Source of the DNA: Amia ocellicauda
Taxonomy: Eukaryota > Chordata > Actinopteri > Amiiformes > Amiidae
Direction: 5' to 3'
NCBI RefSeq assembly: GCF_036373705.1
Contig: NC_089856.1
Coordinates: 13,360,501-13,424,500 of the forward strand
DNA length: 64,000 nucleotides
Of this stretch, positions 23,863 through 41,264 are shown piece after piece. A program made the translations under genes and the position numbers. The notes under the pieces were generated by a model, which saw nothing but the letters and a program-made list of their open reading frames with translations, was not told where the DNA came from and made no database searches. Numbering within the stretch: the first letter of the stretch is position 1; the number at the start of each line of letters is the position of its first letter.

Positions 23863-25093
23863 CAAAGGAGAGGGGGCCTGCTGGGCATCAGAGCCTGAAT
23901 TGACAATCGGCCAACTCACTCGATCTGTTGATGGAGGGGATCAGAAACGCATGTGGCCCAGGAGTGACCCGAGCACCCCCTTCCTGTGAGCGGACACCAC
24001 TCCACTGCACTCTCAAGTGTTTTTGGCCTACCCTAAATTATATGAGTATTATTACAGTTGAACATGTGGCTGTAGAGTTCTACAGAGCCTTGCATATCCA
24101 CACCCAAGTGTCCGTCTGGGTGCAGAGAGCAGGAGGGGGGTGACCGATTTAGACCTGAAATAGTACAGGTGGGGGTTGACTGATAACTAGTCTAATCAGT
24201 TTAGACCCTGAAGAAGAATGAAGACAAGACCCCCCCCCCCCACTGAAATCTAACATTCCTACTATTTTATTATTATTATTAGAGATTGTAACAATGTGTA
24301 TTATTAGAGATGGCTTATCTGTGAAGAGTTACAGCACATGGGGCCTTATTTGTAACGTTGAATTTTATTAATTTTTTGTTTTTACACTTTTTTTTTTAAA
24401 CACAGGATTACAGACAACACACTGACACCAATCACAGACTGATGCTTATACTGACACAGACACACACACAAATGCTGTTAGTAATTTGAATTGAGTAATT
24501 GCCGCTAGGTGGCCAAAAAGCTGCAGTAACTCAGTTCAGTACGAGCCGGAGCACTCTGCAGTGCTACGGTCAACTGCTTTTTTTAAAAGCGATAGTTTTT
24601 CTAACAATGGAAACATTTTTTTTGTTTACCCAACGTAGTAAACATCGACCAGTGCCATCGGACACCAGCATCGTGGGGAATGTGGTACAGATGTTTGTAC
24701 ACTGTGCACCTTTTTATTGTGTGTCAAATCAATTTATTAAAAAGTGTTGCATTGGTTAGCACTTATAAAACAAGTAGTACTACCAATCCCAAGATAAATT
24801 GTCAGTAACCTTTGACCTTCCCCTCAAGGGAAAGTGGGCTATTCAATTTCTTATACTGGGAAGGGGGGGTAGTTCACCAGCCAGATACGTGTAGGTCTCA
24901 GAGCTACATTACTAACCACCCCCTCTCCATAATGGTCTTTCCTTCAATACAGCACTGCAAAACAGCAAAACAGGTCTCTGACCAAACTGACAGTGCATCT
25001 TGGGAGAAAATGACTCCTTTCCTAATTCTGTATCGGAATTGGAAGGATTTTAGTATGTTTTTAACAACAACCTGACCTGAAAATGTGTTAAAA

Positions 25094-25099
25094 AATAAA
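25094..25099 (+). terminator. candidate polyadenylation signal of the short-tail slc11a2 transcript
   Basis: AATAAA about 1.2 kb downstream of the TAG at 23860-23862. The region between (23863-25093) has no coding feature I can support. Confidence 0.35.
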
Positions 25100-25504
25100 A
25101 TTGAATTTTCTCTTTTACAAATTATAAATGAAGTGTTTTTTTTGGCCATATTAATTAATGTTATTAATAATTCTGACCCATTTAAGCCAATTAACTGACT
25201 TGGTTAATTAATTAAAGTCAAGAGAATGACATAAGAGAAACCGCACCTGCAGCTGAAGGGCCAGGACTCGCGGAGCCTTTACAGTAGTGGTTTGTCCAAA
25301 ATTTGTGCTGTAATACATTGAAAAGGACAGGACTGTACTGTGTGGTATTGAGTTGGACGGTATTACAGAACAGCTGAAACCCAGACCAACCAAAGCTAAC
25401 TGTGGCGACGAGCCCTGGCTGTGCCAATCTTCTGAGCTTTTTTAAATTTTGTAAAACAGAAAGAAAAAACATGATGCCAAACCTGGAAATCCCCGTAAAA
25501 TACT

Positions 25505-25510
25505 TTTATT
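25505..25510 (-). terminator. candidate polyadenylation signal of higd1c
   Basis: TTTATT on the + strand is AATAAA on the minus strand, about 590 bp beyond the higd1c stop codon. The two convergent genes would end about 400 bp apart. Confidence 0.35.
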
Positions 25511-25627
25511 TAAGAAATATAAAAGGAGAGAGAGATCTGACATGTCTTTTCCCCTCCCTCTAAAGAGAAACAACAGATGGAAGTCAGCTCCTCTGTGTTT
25601 ACAGGTGTGCAGTGAACACAGGCCCAG

Positions 25628-25675
25628 TGGCTCAAACAGATGTAATCGCCCTCCTGATTACATCTGTTTGAGCCA
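25628..25675. repeat. perfect 20-bp inverted repeat with 8-base loop
   Basis: The arm tggctcaaacagatgtaatc (25628-25647) is followed by gccctcct and then its exact reverse complement (25656-25675). It lies between the convergent ends of slc11a2 and higd1c, probably in the higd1c 3' UTR. It could be a small MITE, a fold-back transcript or an RNA hairpin; I recognise no family. Confidence 0.9.
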
Positions 25676-26099
25676 GTGCAGTTTTTCAAAGCTGCCAGAT
25701 GTTGTTTGAAATATATGATTCAGAGATACACTAATATGCTGACTGTCCGATACACTGATATATCGACTGTGTGACACTCTCTGCCGCTCTCCGTCTGTCT
25801 CCCTCTCCTATGTGTAACCCATCTAACATTCCTGCAGCGGCTCTTCTTCAGTCGTACACACAAAAATAAATAAATTGATAAATACTTGTCTGCGAACCTA
25901 GTTCTTCTCCCTCAGTGGATTGCAGTGGACAGCGCCAGCCAAACAGACAGGCGCAGCGGGAGACGAGACTGGTGCAGTCTGGGCCGATGGTTACCGCAGG
26001 AGTGACAGGGCTGAGAGTCAGCCGGGCCATCAGAGCAGGGATCAGGTCCGAGGTCAGCGGTGTGCTGTGCTCAGGTGGGCATCTGGGAGTCTGGGAAAG

Positions 26100-32185
<6,086 letters not shown>

Positions 32186-32594
32186 CAGTTACTGTAGGTC
32201 CATAAATATTTGGACAGTGACACAATTTTCATTTTTTCGGCTCTGTATACCACCAGAAAATGTATTTGAAAGGAAACAATCAAGATGTGCTTTAAGTGTA
32301 GACTTTCATCTTTAATCTGAGGGTAGTTACATCCAAATTGGGTGAACGGTGTAGGAATTACACCCATTTTATATGGGTTCCCCCCAATTGTAGGGGCTCA
32401 AAAGTAATTGGACAAACTAATATAATCATGAATTAAATTGTGAGTTTCAATACTTGGTGGCAAATCCTTTGTAGTCAATGACTGCCTGAAGTCTGGAACC
32501 CATAGACATCACCAGATACTGGGTTTCTTCCCTGGTGATGCTCTGCCAGGCCTGCACTGCAGCTGTCTTTAGTTCCTGCTTGTTCTTAGGGCAT
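32186..32594 (-). mobile_element. truncated Tc1-like element (3' end only)
   Basis: Starts CAGTTACTGTAGGTCCATAA. On the minus strand it encodes the transposase C-terminus, ending in AVIDYKGFATKY and a stop (32448-32450). It breaks off at about 32594 in the middle of the gene. A second copy of the same piece lies in opposite orientation at 62640-63058. In both the second terminal repeat is missing. Confidence 0.75.
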
Positions 32595-33955
32595 TTTGCA
32601 TATATGTTTATTGGCAGACACCCTTATCCAGGGTGACTTACAGTTTACATAAGAAACATTTGGAAGCATTACAAAAGTGCAATAATACAATCCGTACAAA
32701 ACAAAACATAAATCCTAGTATGAGCTAAGAAGTGCAGCCATAATACAGTTATGTTATGTTATGTGCTAAAGCAGGTCCCAGGTATGTACTCAATCTTTTT
32801 GTGGCTTGAACCCCCTGCAGCGATCCATGGTAATCCCGCACCCCCATCAGGTCAAGGTGTCGACCAAGGGGATGGTGCCAAGTTATGCATCGTGAGATTC
32901 ATGAAAAAATGTATTTAGAATGCAACAAAATAAAATGACTTTGTGAAGTTTCAACATGTTTTTACTTTCTCCCCAAAGTAAATTTAATTGGACTACACTT
33001 TGGCCACCACCATTTCCAGAGGATTTAGTTAAATATTTAGTCAAACTGCAAATATGTTAGTATTTATTTTAAAATTTGAAACATAAATTGGGAAAAAAAG
33101 GCTTAATTATTTTCTAAATCTTGAAAAACACACAAGACAAGTTAAATTTGTGGATGAATGGGTCGGTTGTTTTACATTTGGTACCCCATACCTCCAAGAC
33201 TAATGAAGCTGTTTTTATTTCATAACTCCAATATGCAAATAGCCATTAGGAAAAGACAGGACAAAAAGTGTCATACAGGACTAAAAGTGACACAGAAATG
33301 ACATATTTGAACAATGTGGGATGAACATTCAGAACCTATTGAGCTTAATTGTGCTTTACATTACTGATCCTGGCCCAAAGTGAGGCCTGGCAGTGTCTGC
33401 GGTGAGTGGAACCTCACCAGGACCCCGTGGCCGGGTCACTGCGGACAGTCCCGAAAGAATGTCACTAACAATCCCACGGCACAAGCAGACCGCATTACTC
33501 ATCATCTCCAAGACAAGAGAGCTCGATAAGCAAACAGCCTTCTGGTCTATTCTATTCAAGACTGACTTCTGCCCTACATACCACATGACTTCTTGACCCA
33601 ATAACATAGTCAGGGTGATCAAAAGCAGAAGTGTGTGTTTGTATTCAGATGTGCTCTGTCGCCATGTTCCTTATATGGAGTTGTTATTACCACACTGTGT
33701 GAATATCCGTGTATAAATGCTGGTCTGAATTCAGAGTTGGGGAGATGAGTGTCTTTGCTGTACACAGGCCAGTGTAATGAACCTGCTGATTTTTCCCTCT
33801 GAACTCTGACTCCATTTGGGAAAGAAAAATACTTCCACACCAAAAAGTGTCATACACAACTGAAAAGAGTCATGCCACAGGACTAAAACTTGGTATAAGC
33901 AAACACAAAAAGTAATGCAGGAGTAAAAAGTGACAACAAAAATGCTATAATGGGG
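32595..33955. other. gene-less stretch with a dispersed repeat word
   Basis: The start (32605-32660) has the repeat word TTGGCAGACACCCTTATCCA followed by GGGTGACTTACAG, also present in part at 27556-27592 and 63526-63549; it looks like a conserved piece of an interspersed repeat. The remainder is AT-rich intergenic DNA with only short, composition-driven open frames. Confidence 0.45.
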
Positions 33956-34380
33956 TTATGGGGGACAAAAAGGGTTTCTAGGTGAACAGAAATGTATTGT
34001 AGGGGACAGAAAAAATGTTGTGGGCACAGAAAAGTGTTGTGGGGTACATAAAAATGTTATTGGGACAGAAACATGTTGTAGAGGACAGAAAACTTGTAGG
34101 GGACTGAAAAGTGTTGCAGGGAACAGAAAGGTGTTGGGGACAGAAAAAGTGTTGTAGGGAATTGAAATGTCATGGGGACAGACAAATGTTGTGGGGTACA
34201 GAAAAGTATTGTAGGGGGCAAAAAAAGTATTGTAGGGAAATGTCAAAAGGATAGAAAAGTGTTGTAGGGGGCACAAACGTGTTGTAGGGGGCAGAAAAGT
34301 GTTGTTGGGAGCAGAAAAGTGTTGTAGGGGGCATTAAAAATGTCAAGGGGGATAGAGAAGTGTTGTAAGGGACAGACAAA
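33956..34380. repeat. degenerate minisatellite, unit about 20 bp
   Basis: Roughly twenty imperfect copies of gtgttgtaggggacagaaaa with substitutions and small length changes (for example tgttgtgggcacagaaaagt, tgttgggagcagaaaagtgt). Strong G/A bias on the + strand; the minus strand reads as PYNTFL/VPTTF-like open frames, which are repeat artefacts. Confidence 0.85.
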
Positions 34381-34504
34381 TTGTCAGGGTCAGCCAACAT
34401 CCATAGTATTGAACAATTGTTAGTTTGAGTAAAATACTCATAGTAAAAGATTTCATATAGAATAATCATTACTAGTCTGTTGCCTTTGAGAAGTCTCTTG
34501 ACTT

Positions 34505-34630
34505 TGCCCTAATATACTGTACTGTCATACACTACATTGTTATACACTGTAGTGCTCTTTGTTGCACTGTATTGTATTGTAATATACTGTATTATAATGT
34601 ACTACACTGCATTGTGCAGTACTGCATTAA
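34505..34630. repeat. degenerate TACTGTA/TATTGTA repeat tract
   Basis: Loose repetition of 5-8 bp words (tatactgtactgt, cactgtattgtattg, aatatactgtatt). Comparable tracts lie at 35015-35125, 48420-48480 and 50405-50570 (there as TACAGTA). Confidence 0.6.
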
Positions 34631-35736
34631 CGCAGAATGGTAAAAAGAGAAATGCCACAACCAATAAAGTAAAAGGCCAAAGCTTTAATCATTTGAAAAG
34701 ATTGCAGACACAGCGGTAAGAACTAAGAACCGGCTGAACAGCAGGGGGTGTAATAAGGAAAGGTCTGAGGGATCTAAGCTATGCACAAAGGAACATCTTA
34801 ACTATGGACTCGCAGTTCATTAAACCACAATATTACATCAGACCACTCATATAAATAAAAAACAGACATATTTAAATCACACTTTAGAAATAAACTCACA
34901 ATAATAAGGTCACTATCACCAGAACGTTTTTTTATTTCAAATAAACGTATTTGTGATCATTCACTTTGTTTGGTTGCAGTTGAATGTTAATATTACACTT
35001 GACTGTTTCTTTTCCACAGTACAATACACTACACTTGACTGTGTTTTTACCACAGTACATTACACATTTACCATTATTTACAATACTACATTTTATCATT
35101 ACTGTGTTTTTACCATAGTACACCACACTGCACAGTGTTCCAGAGGGCAAAGCATGACGCAACCTTATCTTTGGCCCAGATAGTATCCCCTGTGAATTAT
35201 TTGGTCTGTCTGTGTGTGTTTGTCAGTGTCTATGTGTGTGACACCCCATGTGGGAGTGTGAGCCAGCTTCTTGTTTGTCAGTGGTATTTGAAATGTTAAT
35301 TTACAACCTACTGTGTGTGCGGTAGAATCTTTGTACAAAGTTTTGTCTGTGGGAGGAGCAGCTGATTTTCTGAACACAATGACAATACAGATATTGCAAA
35401 AGGACTGTGCTCTGCCTGTCACACAAAGACTGAAAAAACGAACTCCCGGACAGGCATATTATTATTAGGATATATTGTTGTTGTTGTTGTTGTTGTTAAG
35501 AGCAGCACACACACAGCTTGCTAGTCAGTCAATTTAAACTGAACAGGAAGTATTGCGAGGGCCAGGAGCTGACAGTGCGTCTTCCTGAGGGCCAGAGAGA
35601 GGGGTCTCGGTGTGGGTGTTCTCAAAGACTGTGGTGGAGGTGGAGGAGGAGGAGGAGGGTGGGTTATGTAAGACAGAGCCTTTTCCCGCCACCCTGTGTC
35701 CCTCCCTCTGTCCCTTTCTCGCTCTACCTCCTTCCC

Positions 35737-35774
<38 letters not shown>

Positions 35775-36258
35775 GCCTCCATGTTGGTGTTTTTCTGAAT
35801 GGCCTTCTCTCCCCGGCGTAGGCCCCACAGCCTGCCCAGGAGGCCCCTTTCCTGGCAGTGCAGCCCAGCAGAGGCCACTCGGGGGCAGGGCAGGGGGGGG
35901 TGTGGGGTGTGGGGGGTGTGGGGTGTGGGGGGTGGGGGGGGGGATCGCTTCCTGCAGGTCATGTGACCCCTCTCCCTCCCTGGCTTACATAAACGCCAGC
36001 TGTGGGTAAGGGCCCTGTGTCCTCTCCCTCCCTCCCTCTCTCATTCCCCATCTCTCTCTCTCACTCGCTCTCACTGAGACCCACTCTAGGGCCTCCACAA
36101 CATCTGCCTCTCTCACAGCCTCTCAGCTCTGAGGAATGCAAGGGGAGAGAGAGAAAAGAAACTGCAGATGGAGGGAGTGGACAGCGGCAGAGGGGAGAGA
36201 GAGACAGAGAGAGAGATGGAGTCAGTGAGACAGGGTGGGTGTGTGTGTGAGTGTGCAG

Positions 36259-36303
36259 TACTGTGTCTCTCCAGGACCAGGGCTGGAGACCCCTACAGTA
36301 TGG
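36259..36303 (+). repeat. dispersed CCAGGACCAGGGCTGGAGACC motif, copy
   Basis: Reads gtactgtgtctctccaggac then cagggctggagacccctac and matches closely the copies at 54458-54506 (+), 57812-57860 (-), 16618-16645 (-) and, less well, 22513-22545 (+). An unclassified short interspersed repeat. Confidence 0.6.
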
Positions 36304-37764
36304 TCAATTATTAGTAAACAACGACACACAACTGGGAAAGGTACATCTGAAAATCAAACATGAAGACAAAAGGATATTAAAAAAACCTGAGCTTGCTGCT
36401 TCTATTCTTGTTGTTGTTGTTGTTGCAGGGAGCCCCACCCTAACCTGTCCACTGTGACCATGTGACTGTGGCAGGGCCAATGCAGTGGACAATAAAAGGG
36501 CAAGGTCTCAACCGGGGTGGGGGAGGGTGCTGACTAATTGTTCACTGGGGGGGCACTACAGGAGGGCACTTTCTGAGTGGCAGGGTAAAGGGGCAGGAGC
36601 CATCACACGTGCCTGGACTGTGGTGTAGGTTACAAAGCACTGAGGCTGCAGCCAATGGGCTTTCAGACCCCACACTCTCCCTCTCCTCCTCCTTCTGCGT
36701 GTGTATATATGTATTCAAATATATGTGTGTATTTATGCGTGTGTGCATGTCTCGGTGTTTCTATATCTATAAATGTGTGTGTGTGTAAGTATGCATGTCT
36801 CTGTGGTTTTATATGTGTGGGGGCGTGTATCTTAAGTACACACTGCTCTCTACAGTGTGAGTGATTGTGTGTGAGTCTGAATGTGAGTGTGTGATTGTGT
36901 GTGTGAGTCTGAGTGCCAGTGTGTGATTGTGTGTATAAGTCTGAGTGTGTGATTGTGTGTGTGTTATCTGACTATTGCTTTGGCTGCTCCTTATCTGCAC
37001 AAGCAGGCATGTCTGGGCTTTGCTTTACACATGTGCTTGCACTCTACGAGAGAAAAAGCACCGTACATTCACAGCGTATGAGGAGGAAGCTGGTGGTCGT
37101 GTTTCCATAGGCACGAATGGGAGTGAGTGAGTGGGCTAACGCAGGGGAGTTAAACCCTGGCTGATTGGCACTAACGGGGGGCCTGTCACTCTGTGTCTTT
37201 ACCCCACCCTGCTCCCTGGGACCTGGGGTCTTCGGGCTGGGCTCATGGGTTCCAAGTAGAGGTACAGCAGCTCAGCTTTTACAGTCATACATATTACAAC
37301 ACTCTCTCTCTCTCTCACACACACACACACATTTTTTTTAAATTTTCTTCCCCTCTCTTCTCTATTTTTTCTTCTCATTATTATTATCAATGATTATAAT
37401 AATAATAATTCTAAAAAACAACAGTAGTTCTGATGTTAACTATGCCATCAACCATAATACGTGAATAATAATAACTGCAGAAATAGGAAGAATACAGGGT
37501 AAAAGAGAAAATATTTGAAATACTTTTTATTAGTGAAACAGGACTTGTTATAACATAAACCTTGAAATACAAATAAATAAAACATTACGACAGGTTGTAA
37601 ACCACAATTTCTATTATTCTTGAAAATAAAAATATATCAGATATTATTTTTCACACTCAAAATGATATGTATATTTTTTTAAATGAGAAGAACAAAGGTT
37701 GATTAATAACGTATATTATTAGCAAGCGGGTTAGTGCATGGGAATTATATATAGCCTATTTAAA

Positions 37765-37767
<3 letters not shown>

Positions 37768-37831
<64 letters not shown>
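37768..37831. repeat. (AT)n microsatellite
   Basis: About 32 uninterrupted AT units, a self-complementary tract able to form a cruciform. Confidence 0.93.
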
Positions 37832-37835
<4 letters not shown>

Positions 37836-38559
37836 TTCGTTTAGTCCGGTGGCATTATTTTCTAGTTTAACTGAATATCAGACCTCTACTTACGGTAGTA
37901 CCTTAACCAAATTCAAAATATTTTAACGTTTGCCTTTCAAAACAAAAACACAAAACTGAATTGAATATTTAATACAATTATTTTGAATATTTAATATAAG
38001 TATTTGGGGGAAAATAGGTACATTTAATATCCGTAATATGATGGCACCGTGGACACATATATAAAAATGCCATTTTTTAAATTACATTATATATGGTATG
38101 ACGCCATCTCGCATTAACCTGCATGGAAGGAGAAAGGAGGTGAATATATTTCGCGGTGTGTGTGTTTGTGTTGTGTCGAGTGATTGTGGTGCGTGTGCCA
38201 GTCCGTAAAACACCACGGACAGCTTCAAATGCAAATAAAAAACCAGGCAGAAGACGCTATAATGTATTCCTTTGTCCTCCGCGCCGCACCGACAAAATGG
38301 TTTCACTGTGTCAATACAGTCTCCACTGCGTTGCGTCACGGCCACCGCACCGAGCGGCTGCGTGCGGCGCGCAAAGGGTTAACGCGCCCAATTATTGGTT
38401 TTGTTTTTGGAAGAGGGAGGGGGGTGTTGTTATAAATTGGCAAATGCAGTTCAATGCATACATACATATACATACAGATCATTTCCAAAGTAGCTTTTAA
38501 AAAAATCGTTATTATTTCTTGATTAATAGCATCTCGTTCTTGACCCGCGAAACTGGCCA

Positions 38560-39357
38560 GATGCAAATATCAGATCCTGTATTTGCAGCGCTGACGATCA
38601 GCCCTGGTTGACCGGAGTTCACGGGGCTCTGTCCCCTGTCCCCCTGTCCCCCTCCCTGTCCCGGCGCAGGAATGCACCCGGGCCGGACCGTGCCGAGCGA
38701 CCAGGAATGCCTCCGCTACTCCCACTTCCCGAGGATCCAATCGCAGACGGCGGGCTGTTTCAAGGCGCCCCCGGAGTGGCCGAAAGGGTAAAAACAAAGC
38801 CCGGCGTGGCCCCGAAACGACCTTTCTTACCCCCAGCGACCCCGGGGAGCGTCCTCTGGGGGTGGATTAGGGGTCCCCGGTCGCTCCTTTGCCCCTTTCC
38901 CCGTGCCCAAGTGCCCGCTCCACGGGGTTGTTTATGTGTAGTAAGGGGAACTTGAAACCGCCCGCCACCCCCCTCCTGCCCCATTTCGCTGCTTGTTTTG
39001 CTCCTCTGGGCTGGAGTCTCCATGTTGGAGCCACAGCGAGGGCTGGAATAGCGACCGGGCGCGCTGGACACACACTCACACCAACGGAAAACGGGCGGGT
39101 AACGGGGGGAGATAGAGATATAGATATAACATTGAAAACAAACCGCCCCCCCCTGCTCCCCTTCATCACCGTCGTCCTCCTCCTCTCTCGACAACGGCAA
39201 AGAAAAACAAAACAAACCGACACGGAGGCTCGGGGGGTCAGACTGCGAGGCGGCATCCGGGCGCGGACGGGAGAGGATACAACAACACGTACCTGACAGG
39301 GGGGGGACGGGGCGCGATTTTGGGGAAGGGTGGGGGGGGGAGCTTTGCATTTGTTAG
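38560..39357 (+). promoter_or_regulatory. ctdsp2: CpG island and 5' UTR of ctdsp2
   Basis: Dense CpG and high GC (for example ggcgcaggaatgcacccggg, accgtgccgagcgacc, ctgcgaggcggcatccgg) immediately upstream of the ctdsp2 start codon, ending in a G-rich tract before the ATG. A typical housekeeping-gene promoter. The transcription start cannot be read from sequence. Confidence 0.65.
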
Positions 39358-39520
39358 ATGGAAAGTTCTATCATCACGCAAGTGCAGAAAGAAGACTCGG
39401 TTCTGCCGTCCAAGCCAGGTAAGCGCCGCGGTTTTCCTCCGTCCCTCTCTTGTGTGTGTGTGTGTGTGTGTGTGTGTTCTTGAGAAGTGAGTGGAGGGGA
39501 AAAAAGTTTGTGTAGCAAAG

Positions 39521-39565
<45 letters not shown>

Positions 39566-41223
39566 AGCCGCGGTCCTACACACCCCTGCTTTTGGGGCGA
39601 CAAGGAAGAAAGTGCAGATGTCGTGTTGTTTTCGTGGTGCTGGTTTCTGAAGGGTCACGTTTTACTGTATGTAATATGCATGCATGTACAGTGTGGACGG
39701 GCATCTGTGTCATGCTCGCACGGAATTGCACTGGCCAAACTACAAACTAGCGAGATGTCTTCCTCAAGCTAGATCTTCCTATCTGTCGGGAAATAAAATA
39801 ACCTACTGTACGAGTCGTTGATTGATTGATTGCTGCTATGAGGAGCAATCGTGTGGGGTAATAATCGGCGGAAGATGGAGCCCCGGGGTACTGGCTGGTT
39901 GCTGTCAGGGTCTTTTGTTTGTTTTCCGTAGATTTGTTTTAGGTCCCCAGGTCGGTCACTGTACATTAGTTACGTTGCACTGGGTTGTCAAGACCTCTGC
40001 TTTGATATGTCGTGTTTACAAATACACAAATCCCCCCTCCACACACACACACACACACACCCCTCCTGCCCCATGTGGACAGTACATCTCCCTGCTATTG
40101 TCAGTCCCGTTGTTGTGTTTTGCAGTTTTAACGTTTTGCATCGAGACAACGGTACCGTGCAATAAATACAATTAAAATGGGTGAACCGAAGATACCCCAC
40201 GTTGATAGAACTCAACATAGTTTCTCCTGCTTTTGCGTTTCTTATGATTTATTTATTTATTTATGTATTTATTGTTATGATTATTACATTGAAATGACTG
40301 TTTGTCTTGTGGCGTGAGGCTGCCCTGTGCATTTCCTCGCTATTGATTGGCGCTCAGATTTCCCGGATGTACGTATGTTGGCATTAGATGTTGAACATTG
40401 GCTGAGATTAACAAAAAACATGGATTTGCGTATTTTGTGTGCATTTAGTGAATTATGGCATTTATGTTAATAGCACTGGTGGCATTCTTACTGTTGGCTA
40501 ACTGTGAAATACGCAAATCCACCATTACCTCCTATTTGCATCTCCTGTCCTTCTATTCTGTTATTATTATTTGTCGTCGTCTACGCCCAGATGTTGCATC
40601 TATGAGGAATCCCTTACCACGAATGGCAGTTACATCCAGATGTGTGTGTGTGTGTGTGTACACACAGTTGAGATCTTGTCGTGTCAGTCCAGTAATGTGT
40701 CGAGCTGGGCTGGGGGATGTGTTTCCAGTGTTCATTTCTATATATTTTGTTGTAATTGGCAGTAGTTATGGTGGGGTGATCAACACCACACACCTGAGCT
40801 GAGGCTTGCTGATGGCGGGAGTTTGTGTGTTTGCGAGTGTGGAGGGAGCTGTCATTCCCTCTCTGCATTTGAACGTTGTGTCAATACATAAAATGGCGCT
40901 AAAGCTACTGCATGAGAAAAGGCCCCGTTCAGACCGAGCTAGGAAATAGCCCATGCGTCGTGTTTTTCCCTCTTGTTGTGATGTGATGACCCCCTGTATG
41001 AATCCCTGTCCCGGGGGTGAAAAAAAACTTAGCTAGGTGTGTGAGGCGGGAAGGGAAGGACGGGGGAGGGGGCCACAGCTGTCCCGGTCCCGGCTCGGGT
41101 CGGCACCGGCCCCAGCCCCTTGCGCACGCCCCCCAACACCAGAGCCTGGAAAGTCCCGTCCTACGCCTATACTTTCGGTTTGAATGGCGCCAATAGCCAG
41201 GGCGACAAGGGACGGTTTGTTTA

Positions 41224-41264
<41 letters not shown>

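Larger units (their letters stand above)
34631..38560. other. intergenic region between higd1c and ctdsp2
   Basis: No gene that I can support. It contains a (TTG)n at about 35478-35496, a G-rich stretch of GTGTGGGG repeats at about 35895-35943, GT and GTAT-type simple repeats at 36700-36960, a TA microsatellite at 37768-37831 and a copy of the CCAGGGCTGGAGACC motif at 36259-36303. The open frames here follow simple repeats. Confidence 0.5.

Noticed and set aside
33956-34469. Minus-strand frames with repeated PYNTFL and VPTTF
   Set aside because: Readings of the 20-bp minisatellite.
35518-36009. 163-codon open frame upstream of ctdsp2
   Set aside because: Dominated by (TC)n and G-rich simple repeats, with no domain or splice context.
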